Positions 57,517 through 64,000 of a stretch of 64,000 bases of DNA are shown here, one piece after another. Every line of letters begins with the position of its first letter. The first letter of the stretch is position 1. Source of the stretch: Prescottella agglutinans. GTDB taxonomy: Bacteria; Actinomycetota; Actinomycetes; Mycobacteriales; Mycobacteriaceae. The notes under the pieces are model-generated. The model made no database searches, had not been told where the DNA came from, and saw nothing but the letters and a program-made list of their open reading frames with translations. The position numbers were made by a program, and so were the translations under genes. The stretch covers positions 124,001 to 188,000 of the forward strand of contig NZ_RKLP01000013.1 of assembly GCF_004011865.1 (NCBI RefSeq), written 5' to 3'.

Positions 57517-58842
57517 ATGACGGCAACCATGGCTGCGGCTCCGCCGCAGGAGTTGCACCGCAGGGCCCGCAAGGCCGCGCTCGGCAGCTTCGTCGGCACC
57601 GCGATCGAGTGGTACGACTTCTTCATCTACGGCACGGCTGCCGCGCTGGTGCTCGGTCACCAGTTCTTCCCGAACTCCTCGGACCTGGCCGGCACCCTGG
57701 CCTCGTTCGCGACCCTGGCCGTCGGCTTCGTCGCGCGCCCCATCGGTGGCGTCGTCATGGGTCACTTCGGTGACCGCGTCGGCCGCAAGTCGATGCTCGT
57801 CATCTCGCTGCTGCTCATGGGCTTCGCGACCGTCGGCATCGGCGTGCTGCCGAACTACGACGCGATCGGCGTGTTCGCCCCGATCCTGCTGGTGACGCTG
57901 CGCTTCATCCAGGGCCTCGGCGTGGGCGGCGAGTGGGGCGGCGCGGTGCTCGTCGCCACCGAGAACGCCCCCGCGGGCCGCAAGGGCCTCTACGGCGCGG
58001 CCCCGCAGATCGGCGTCCCGGCCGGTGTCCTCGTCGCGAACCTCGTCTACCTGCCGCTGACCGCCTTCATGAGCGACGAGACGTTCAAGGCGTGGGGCTG
58101 GCGCATCCCGTTCCTGCTCAGCGCCGTCCTGGTCCTGGTCGCGATGTGGATCCGTCTCGGTCTCGAGGAGAGCAACGAGTTCCAGGAGACCAGGGACCAG
58201 GCGCAGCCGGACAAGCTGCCGATCGTCGAGGTCCTCACCAAGCACTGGAAGACGGTTCTGCTGGCGGGCGGCACGTTCATCGCCACCAACGGCATTGCGT
58301 ACGCCTACATGGTCTACGTCCTCAAGTACGGCGAGACCGAACTGGGCTTCAGCAAGACCACGATGCTGTTCCTGCTGATCGGCTCGTGCCCGTTCTGGAT
58401 GGGCGGCATGGCGTACAGCGCGTGGAAGTCCGACACCCTGGGCCGCCGCACCGTCTACGTCCGCAGTTCGATCGCGCTCGTCGTCGTGGCCGCCGCGTTC
58501 TTCCCGCTCATGGACACCGCGGTGCTGCCGCTCATGGCCGTCACGATGATCGCGATGGGCTTCGTCCTCGGCTGCTGCGCCGGCCCACAGTCCGCGCTGT
58601 TCGCGGAGCTGTTCCCGCCGGCGATCCGCTACTCGGGTGCCTCCCTCGGCTACCAGATCGGCGCCATCCTCGGTGGCGGCCTCGCCCCGATCATCGCCAC
58701 CGCGCTGTACGCGAGCTTCGACACGTCGCTCGCGATCACCGGCTACTTCGTGCTGATCGCGCTGATCAGCCTCGCCAGCATTCTCGTGCTGAAGGTTCCC
58801 GGTACCAAGTCCTCCCGTCCGATCGAGCAGGAAGCGGAGTAA
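57517..58842 (+). CDS. MHS-family MFS transporter (metabolite:H+ symporter)
   Basis: A 441-residue, 12-segment transporter. The N-terminal AALGSFVGTAIEWYDFFIYG is the metabolite:H+ symporter signature; GHFGDRVGRKSMLVISLLLM is the MFS loop-2/3 motif, followed by RFIQGLGVGGEWGGAVLVAT. The family takes up organic acids such as aromatic acids, citrate or alpha-ketoglutarate. Its partner, a class-A flavin monooxygenase 4 bp downstream, points to an aromatic acid. ATG at 57517 follows GAAAGG. Confidence 0.93.
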   Translation: MTATMAAAPPQELHRRARKAALGSFVGTAIEWYDFFIYGTAAALVLGHQFFPNSSDLAGTLASFATLAVGFVARPIGGVVMGHFGDRVGRKSMLVISLLLMGFATVGIGVLPNYDAIGVFAPILLVTLRFIQGLGVGGEWGGAVLVATENAPAGRKGLYGAAPQIGVPAGVLVANLVYLPLTAFMSDETFKAWGWRIPFLLSAVLVLVAMWIRLGLEESNEFQETRDQAQPDKLPIVEVLTKHWKTVLLAGGTFIATNGIAYAYMVYVLKYGETELGFSKTTMLFLLIGSCPFWMGGMAYSAWKSDTLGRRTVYVRSSIALVVVAAAFFPLMDTAVLPLMAVTMIAMGFVLGCCAGPQSALFAELFPPAIRYSGASLGYQIGAILGGGLAPIIATALYASFDTSLAITGYFVLIALISLASILVLKVPGTKSSRPIEQEAE

Positions 58843-58846
58843 GTCA

Positions 58847-60763
58847 GTGTCGACCTACTACCAGCCCAAGAAGTACCCGGCCTCGACCTTCGATTCGATG
58901 GCGGCCACCGACGAGACGCTGCCCGTCGTCATCGTCGGCGCCGGCCCCGTCGGCATGGCCGTCGCGCTCGGCCTCGCACAGCGCGGCATCCCCGTCACGA
59001 TCCTCGAGGCCGCCGACCAGGTGTCGTTCGGCAGCCGCGCCATCTGCATCTCCCGCCACAGCCTCGAGGCCGCCGCGCGCCTCGGCTTCGGCGTCGAGCT
59101 CGAGAAGGTCGTCCTGCCGTGGGTCGGCGGCCGCAGCTTCTACCGTGACCAGCAGGTGCTGCACTTCCAGATGCGCAACGCCGACCACGACGTGCGCCCG
59201 CCCATGATCAACGTCTCCCAGTCGGAGTTCGAGCAGATCATGGTCGACACGATCGAGGCGCATCCGCTCATCACGCTGCACTGGTCGGCGAGCATCGCCG
59301 GCGTGCTGCGCGCCGACGACGAGGTCACCCTCGAGATCGACACGGCCGACGGCAAGCGCCACCTGCGCGCCCGCTGGGTCGTGGCTGCCGACGGTGGCCG
59401 CAGCCGCATGCGCGAGCTGGCCGGACTTCGGCTGCAGGGCAACAACTACGACGGCCGCTACGTCATCGCCGACATCCACTGGGAGTCGGAGCTGCCCGCC
59501 GAGCGCATGGTCTGGTTCGATCCGCCGAGCAACCCCGGCTCGACGATCATCATGCACAAGCAGCCCAAGAACATCTGGCGTATCGACTACCAGCTGGATC
59601 CGTCCGAGGACGCCGAGATCGAGACCCAGGAGGACCGCATCCGGGACCGCATCACGCGGCACCTGGAGTGGCTGCAGAACGATCTGCCCTGGACGCTCGA
59701 GTGGCACGGCTTCTACAGCGCCCGCGCCCTCGCGCTCGAGGACTTCACCCACGGCCGCCTCCTGTTCGCCGGCGACGCCGCCCACCTGGTGCCGATCTTC
59801 GGTGTCCGAGGCCTCAACTCGGGCATGGAGGACGCCGAGACCCTCGCGTGGCAGCTGGCCGCGGTGATCCAGGGCAACGCCGGCACCGAACTGCTGCAGG
59901 CGTACTCGGTGGAGCGTCACGACGCGTGGCGGCAGAACGTGGCGAACGCCGGCAAGAGCACGCTCATCATGTCGCCCGGCAGCCACGGCTACCTGACGAC
60001 GCGCGACGCGATCCTCGCGCTGGCCGTCAACCGCCCCGAGTTCAGCCACCTCATCAACCCGCGTCAGTCCAGCGCCACCAACGCGCGGATCTCGCCGCTC
60101 ACGTGGCCCACCCCGGCCGACGTCGCGGGCGTCGCCGCAGGCGACCCGGTCGACGACCGTCGTGTGGTCACCGTCGACGGCACCGAGACGTCGCTCAACA
60201 AGTTGCGCGGCACCGGTTTCGCTGTGCTCGGCGTGAACGTCGACGCCCCCGCGCTGGCCGGCGCGGCCGCGACCCTCGCCGGCGCCCTCGCGCCGGAGTC
60301 GGTGCGCGCCATCCTGATCGGCTCGGACACGTCCGACGCCAGCGTCTCCGTGATTCCCGACGCCGACGGCGGGATCGTGGCCGCCCTCGGCGCCCGCGAC
60401 GGCGAGGTGTTCGTGATCCGCCCCGACGGCCTGCTGCTGTGCCGCATCGACGGTGTCGGCCGCATCGAGGACGTCGCCCGCCACCTGAGCCTGGGCGACG
60501 CCCCGGCCGGTGCCAGCGCCGCCGTCGACAGCGGACCGGCGATCGACCCGGCCGAACTCCGCCGCGAGAACGTGTGGATGGGCCTGTCCGACGCCCTCGA
60601 CCAGGTCGGCGAGAACGATCGCGAGGGGTTCCTCGCCCGCCTCGCTCTCGTGCTCGGTTCGCAGGTGGGACAGCGTGAGTTCGAGGAGGCCATCGCGGCC
60701 GCCGCCGATCCGTCGCTCACCGTTCCGGCCGACCAGGACGCGGACGCCACCATCGGTGGCTGA
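58847..60763 (+). CDS. Class A FAD-dependent aromatic hydroxylase (MhpA/phenol-hydroxylase-like)
   Basis: A 638-residue flavoprotein monooxygenase: FAD motif VIVGAGPVGMAVALGLAQRG (GxGxxG at 31-36), the DG motif (VVAADGGRSRMRELAG) and the second FAD motif LLFAGDAAHLVPIFGVRGLN near residue 310. The C-terminal 150 residues form a thioredoxin-like dimer domain as in phenol hydroxylase (SLNKLRGTGFAVLGVNVD, EVFVIRPDGLLLCRIDG). It would hydroxylate an aromatic ring using NAD(P)H and O2. Lacking a ring-cleavage gene next to it, the substrate is open. GTG start at 58847. Confidence 0.92.
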   Translation: MSTYYQPKKYPASTFDSMAATDETLPVVIVGAGPVGMAVALGLAQRGIPVTILEAADQVSFGSRAICISRHSLEAAARLGFGVELEKVVLPWVGGRSFYRDQQVLHFQMRNADHDVRPPMINVSQSEFEQIMVDTIEAHPLITLHWSASIAGVLRADDEVTLEIDTADGKRHLRARWVVAADGGRSRMRELAGLRLQGNNYDGRYVIADIHWESELPAERMVWFDPPSNPGSTIIMHKQPKNIWRIDYQLDPSEDAEIETQEDRIRDRITRHLEWLQNDLPWTLEWHGFYSARALALEDFTHGRLLFAGDAAHLVPIFGVRGLNSGMEDAETLAWQLAAVIQGNAGTELLQAYSVERHDAWRQNVANAGKSTLIMSPGSHGYLTTRDAILALAVNRPEFSHLINPRQSSATNARISPLTWPTPADVAGVAAGDPVDDRRVVTVDGTETSLNKLRGTGFAVLGVNVDAPALAGAAATLAGALAPESVRAILIGSDTSDASVSVIPDADGGIVAALGARDGEVFVIRPDGLLLCRIDGVGRIEDVARHLSLGDAPAGASAAVDSGPAIDPAELRRENVWMGLSDALDQVGENDREGFLARLALVLGSQVGQREFEEAIAAAADPSLTVPADQDADATIGG

Positions 60764-60772
60764 GCAGATCTC

Positions 60773-60819
60773 CGCGACCGGGGCCGCACGGCACACGCCG
60801 GCGGCCCCGGTCGCGTCTG
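60773..60819 (+). terminator. Strong terminator after the monooxygenase gene
   Basis: CGCGACCGGGGCCGC (60773-60787) and GCGGCCCCGGTCGCG (60801-60815) form a perfect 15-bp stem with a 13-nt loop, followed by TCTGT. It ends the transporter/monooxygenase transcript. Confidence 0.92.
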
Positions 60820-60837
60820 TGTGGGGACGACCTCGGG

Positions 60838-61893
60838 ATGAGCCTGACCGCGTCCGGCGTGCTTCTCTCGTCGTACACGTTCGTGGGCGCGCTGCTGGGC
60901 AGTGCCGCAGGCGGATTCGTGGACAGGTGGGGTCGGCGCCGGATGCTGGCGCTCGCGCTGGCCGTCCTCGCGGCCGGCGCCGGGCTGGGTGCGGTCGGTC
61001 CCGGCATCCCGGCCCTGCTGTTCTCCCGGGTCCTCGAGGGGCTCGGCTTCATGGGCGTCGCGGTGTCCGCGCCCGCGATCATCACCGCGGTCGCGGGGGA
61101 CCGGCATCGCCGGTTCGCGCTCGGCATGTGGGGGATCTACATGCCGCTCGGGCAGTTCCTCGCGATCCTGCTGGGGCCGTGGGTGATCGGTGCGATCGGC
61201 TGGCGCGGGCTGTGGGCGGTCAACGCTGGGTTGCTGCTCGCGTGCGCGGCCCTGGTGGTGGCGGTGGTGCCTGTGGTGACGGCTGTCCCCCCGGTAACGC
61301 CCGATGGCGCGACACCAGCACCCGTGTGGCGCAATTCGGCCGCGGTGCTGCTGGCCGTCGCGTTCGGCACCTACTCGCTGCAGTACCTCGCGGTGATCGG
61401 GTTCCTGCCCACGATGTACGCCGCGGGCGGGTGGGCGGACACCTCCGCCGCGGTGCTCACGGCCCTCGTCGTCTTCGGCAACATAGTCGGCAACGTCAGT
61501 GCCGGTGTGCTGCTGCACCGGGGCGTGCGGCCCGGCACGCTCGTCGCGGTCGCCGCGACGTCCATGGGCCTGGCCGCCGTCGCCGTGTACGCCGGCTGGG
61601 CGCCGTTCGGCCTGTCCTACTCCGCCGCAGTCGCTTTCGCGCTGCTCGGCGGTCACCTGCCGGCCGCGGTGTTCGCGGCCGTTCCCACCGCCGCCCGGGG
61701 GCCGCGCGAGATCGGCCCGGTCAACGGGCTGGTGGTGCAGATGTCGAACGTCGGCTCGATCGTGGGACCGCCGGCGGTCGCGTTCGTCGTCACCCACGTC
61801 GGCGGCTGGTCGCTGAGCCCGCTGGTGCTGACGACCGCCGCTGTGGCCTCCCTCGCCGCCGGGCTCGCCTTGCGGGCCCGGGAGTCTCGCTGA
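60838..61893 (+). CDS. MFS transporter, apparently lacking its first membrane segment
   Basis: A 351-residue transporter with about 11 membrane segments; typical relatives have about 400 residues. The sequence begins directly with the TM2 region (SLTASGVLLSSYTFVGALLG) and the loop motif GFVDRWGRRRMLALALAVLA. The in-frame codons before the ATG (GDDLG) still match family sequence, but the terminator hairpin ends just 18 bp before. No upstream start is available. It is probably a 5'-truncated, possibly non-functional gene; no good ribosome-binding site is seen. Confidence 0.8.
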   Translation: MSLTASGVLLSSYTFVGALLGSAAGGFVDRWGRRRMLALALAVLAAGAGLGAVGPGIPALLFSRVLEGLGFMGVAVSAPAIITAVAGDRHRRFALGMWGIYMPLGQFLAILLGPWVIGAIGWRGLWAVNAGLLLACAALVVAVVPVVTAVPPVTPDGATPAPVWRNSAAVLLAVAFGTYSLQYLAVIGFLPTMYAAGGWADTSAAVLTALVVFGNIVGNVSAGVLLHRGVRPGTLVAVAATSMGLAAVAVYAGWAPFGLSYSAAVAFALLGGHLPAAVFAAVPTAARGPREIGPVNGLVVQMSNVGSIVGPPAVAFVVTHVGGWSLSPLVLTTAAVASLAAGLALRARESR

Positions 61894-62013
61894 CGAGGTT
61901 TCACTCTCCATGGATGAGGCGCGTTCGCGTCGTGGCGGCTTAACCTGCTGTCCGGCGCCCCGCAGCCACGACGGACGGTCAGGCGTCGAACTGTCCCGCA
62001 CTGAGGAGGTCTC

Positions 62014-63405
62014 GTGACAGAAGACGATTCGGCCTACGAGTTCGACGGGGGCTATCCGACGCCCGAGACGGTCGCGCGAGTGTACGACGAGGTGGACCTG
62101 CAACGAGCGGTGTCGGCCTATCGGCTCTTCTTCCCGACCGTGTCCGGACTGGCGATCTTCAAGGGGAACAACGCCGTCGGGGTGTTCGAGAACAGAGTCT
62201 TCGGAACCCTGGAGACGAAGCCGAAGCACGTCGGGTTCACCCTCAACTCGGACACACCGTATGCGCCGGTCCTACTTGATCTCAGGGACGGGCCGCTGGT
62301 GATCGAGCTGCCCCCGGGCCCGCTGATCTGCGTCGCGATGGACCTCAACCAGCGCTGGGTGCTGGACATGGGCCTTCCGGGGCCCGATGCCGGACACGGC
62401 GGACAGCACCTGCTGGTCCCGCCGGACTACGACCAGGAGATCCCGGACGGCTACTACGTCGGTAGGTCCACGACGTACCGGGTGCTCGGTGGAATCCGGT
62501 CGCTGCCGGTGGGCGGCGACGTGAAGGGTGCGACCGAGCGGTTGCGGACGGTGAATGTCCGTCCGCTCGACCCGACACGGGAGTGGGCCGCGCCGACATG
62601 GCTGGACCTGACGCAGGCTCCGCAGGACACCACGCCGCTCCGGTGGGAGAACGGCATCGGCTACTGGCAGGCGCTGCACGAGGTCGTCGACACCGAGCCC
62701 GCCCTGCCGGAGTTCCACATCGCCTACGGCGACCTGGCCGCGCTCGGCATCGCCAAGGGGCAACCGTTCGCGCCCGACGCGCGGATGACGGAGATCCTCG
62801 AGCGCGCGGCTCGCATCGGTAGTGCGCAGATGCGGGTTCAGTCATTCGCCGATCGTCGCCCCGATCGCGTCGTGTGGTCGGATAGGCGCTGGGAGTGGGC
62901 TGCGCTGCGGTTCGAGAACGGCGACTTCGAGCGGCCCGACTCGCTTGACGTCGAGGCGCGCGAGAAGTGGTTCTATCAGGCGATCGGCGCCTCACCCGCC
63001 ATGTTCCGCCGGGACCCGGCCGCGGGCTCGCTGTACTGGCTGGGGGTCCGCGACAGCACCGGCGCGTACCTCGACGGGGGACGCACCTATCGGCTCACCG
63101 TTCCCCAGCCGGTTCCCGGCAAACTCTTCTGGTCCGTCTCGGTCTACGACGCCCGGACCCGCAGTCAGATCCAGACGGAGCAGACCGAGGCGGTGCTGAG
63201 TTCGCTGTTCGACTTCGGTGACGTCGAGGGTTCGGACTCGATCGACCTGTGGTTCGGACCCACGGCCCCCGCCGATCACGCGGGCCGGTGGATCCAGACC
63301 CTTCCCGGCTCGGGCTGGTTCGTGTACTTCCGCGTGTACGGCCCCGAGGCGCACGCCTTCGACGGCAGTTGGAAGCCCGGCGACTTCGAGCAGGTCGGCA
63401 CCTGA
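62014..63405 (+). CDS. DUF1254/DUF1214 domain protein
   Basis: A 463-residue protein with the DUF1254 N-terminal pattern (RVYDEVDLQRAVSAYRLFFP, TLNSDTPYAPVLLDLRDGPL, VIELPPGPLICVAMDLNQRW) and the DUF1214 C-terminal part (YLDGGRTYRLTVPQPVPGKL, FWSVSVYDARTRSQIQTEQ, GSGWFVYFRVYGPEAHAFDG). No signal peptide is present, unlike many relatives. Function unknown; family members often sit in catabolic or stress clusters. GTG at 62014 has GAGGAGG upstream. It is convergent with the IclR gene. Confidence 0.85.
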   Translation: MTEDDSAYEFDGGYPTPETVARVYDEVDLQRAVSAYRLFFPTVSGLAIFKGNNAVGVFENRVFGTLETKPKHVGFTLNSDTPYAPVLLDLRDGPLVIELPPGPLICVAMDLNQRWVLDMGLPGPDAGHGGQHLLVPPDYDQEIPDGYYVGRSTTYRVLGGIRSLPVGGDVKGATERLRTVNVRPLDPTREWAAPTWLDLTQAPQDTTPLRWENGIGYWQALHEVVDTEPALPEFHIAYGDLAALGIAKGQPFAPDARMTEILERAARIGSAQMRVQSFADRRPDRVVWSDRRWEWAALRFENGDFERPDSLDVEAREKWFYQAIGASPAMFRRDPAAGSLYWLGVRDSTGAYLDGGRTYRLTVPQPVPGKLFWSVSVYDARTRSQIQTEQTEAVLSSLFDFGDVEGSDSIDLWFGPTAPADHAGRWIQTLPGSGWFVYFRVYGPEAHAFDGSWKPGDFEQVGT

Positions 63406-63431
63406 GGGTCGCCGACCGGCCGCCGCGGCGA

Positions 63432-64000
63432 TCAGCGGAGCAGTAGCGCTCCCAGCCGCCGGGCGGCGGCCATGACGGCCTCGCCCAGCTTCTGCTCCTC
63501 CGACGAGTCGAATACCGAGACGCCGATGCTGACGAGGTCGGCCGGCCTCCGGTTCGGCAGTGCGGCCGAGATTCCGGTGACCGAGTGAGTCACCTCCCCC
63601 GAGGTCACCGCGAACCCGCGTTCGCGGGCGCGGGTGACCTCGGGGCGTTCGCCCTCCCGCGGCGGTAGCGACGCGAGCATCGCCAGCCCCGCCGATCCGC
63701 GGTTGATCGGGTCGATCTGACCGGCGTCGAAGCCGACATGCGCCCGCGAATTCCGCGGCTCGATGACCATGAGCGCGCGGACCGCGTCCTCACCCTCTCG
63801 GACCGCGAGGTGCGCCGTAGCCTCCACGGCATCCGCCAGTTCCTCGAGAATTGGACGCGCGAGTTCGCGCAGATCCTGCTCCACCGAGCCTGCGAGCGTG
63901 ACGAGTCCCGCGCCCAGCAGGATGCGCTTGTTCTCGGTGCGCCGGCACAGGCGGTGGGCCTCGAGTGTGCGCACGAGCCGATCCGCGACCGTCCGGTGCA
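63432..64000 (-). CDS. IclR family transcriptional regulator, 5' end outside the window
   Basis: At least 189 residues, running off the right edge. The end of the HTH wing (TVADRLVRTLEAHRLCRRTE, then NKRILLGAGLVTLAG) is followed by the IclR ligand domain (LRELARPILEELADAVEATA, HLAVREGEDAVRALMVIEPR, RGSAGLAMLASLPPREGE, GEVTHSVTGISAAL). It probably controls genes beyond the window or the DUF1254 gene. No start is visible here. Confidence 0.88.
   Translation of the reverse strand, partial: HRTVADRLVRTLEAHRLCRRTENKRILLGAGLVTLAGSVEQDLRELARPILEELADAVEATAHLAVREGEDAVRALMVIEPRNSRAHVGFDAGQIDPINRGSAGLAMLASLPPREGERPEVTRARERGFAVTSGEVTHSVTGISAALPNRRPADLVSIGVSVFDSSEEQKLGEAVMAAARRLGALLLR

Noticed and set aside
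60064-62229. Open frame of 721 codons on the minus strand opposite the hydroxylase, MFS and DUF1254 genes
   Set aside because: It spans three well-supported genes and a terminator on the other strand, and its product is low-complexity Arg/Gly/Pro/His-rich.

Overview
The window is very GC-rich, densely packed actinobacterial chromosome. Two mycofactocin-type short-chain dehydrogenases, a WS/DGAT acyltransferase, an MMPL transporter, a conservon-type signalling operon (histidine kinase, roadblock, DUF742, GTPase), many SRPBCC proteins, TANNNT -10 boxes and several apparently leaderless starts point to a mycolic-acid-containing actinomycete. Rhodococcus in the broad sense is most likely, but no species can be named from the sequence. 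I see no rRNA, CRISPR array, transposase or phage gene. One RNA gene is present, an initiator tRNA.

Layout. 1-690: two RNHCP-domain genes closed by a strong hairpin. 721-2068: SRPBCC/ArsR/SRPBCC operon with two matching operators. 2248-5857: complete osmoprotectant ABC transporter. 5.9-15.4 kb: LLM oxidoreductase, Clp-N regulator, baeRF3 protein, SDR, secreted DUF4185 protein, hydrolase, SDR-DUF2867, a secreted protein, a lipocalin, and a stand-alone LeuA regulatory domain behind a leader peptide. 15.5-26.7 kb: orphan AztD under a Zur box, flavin monooxygenase, GpsA, a phosphodiesterase, a secreted tyrosine phosphatase, TetR/phosphotransferase/esterase, LON-domain and DUF309 genes. 26.8-29.1 kb: tRNA-fMet, SDR, hppD. 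29.6-30.6 kb: a run of tiny genes without signal peptides, ended by a terminator. 30.7-34.1 kb: WS/DGAT, universal stress protein, Lrp regulator, SRPBCC protein. 34.4-38.6 kb: DNA-alkylation-repair operon (ogt, ECF sigma, second ogt, 2OG oxygenase, Ada-like zinc protein, alkB, alkA). 38.6-42.5 kb: conservon operon. 42.8-51.4 kb: catalase, MMPL, double-HTH MerR, erythromycin-esterase-like enzyme, CorC protein, GAF-ANTAR, a doubtful membrane ORF. 51.5-64 kb: exonuclease/polymerase, DUF808, acyl-CoA dehydrogenase, an aromatic-type transporter/monooxygenase pair with LysR, an MFS gene lacking its first membrane segment, a DUF1254-like protein and a partial IclR regulator.

Three items stand out. 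First, at 29606-30477 there are six tightly spaced very small ORFs, most with good ribosome-binding sites; their products resemble in style the signal-less corynebacterial PorA/PorH channel peptides. Second, the LeuA-domain gene is preceded by a 14-residue Ile/Val-containing leader peptide and RNA segments that can form alternative hairpins, one hiding its ribosome-binding site. Third, the conservon operon lies between two 48-bp direct repeats (45/48 identical) that each carry the alkA/katA 3'-3' junction, which suggests it was inserted there. All family assignments come from reading motifs by eye; no database search or folding program was run.
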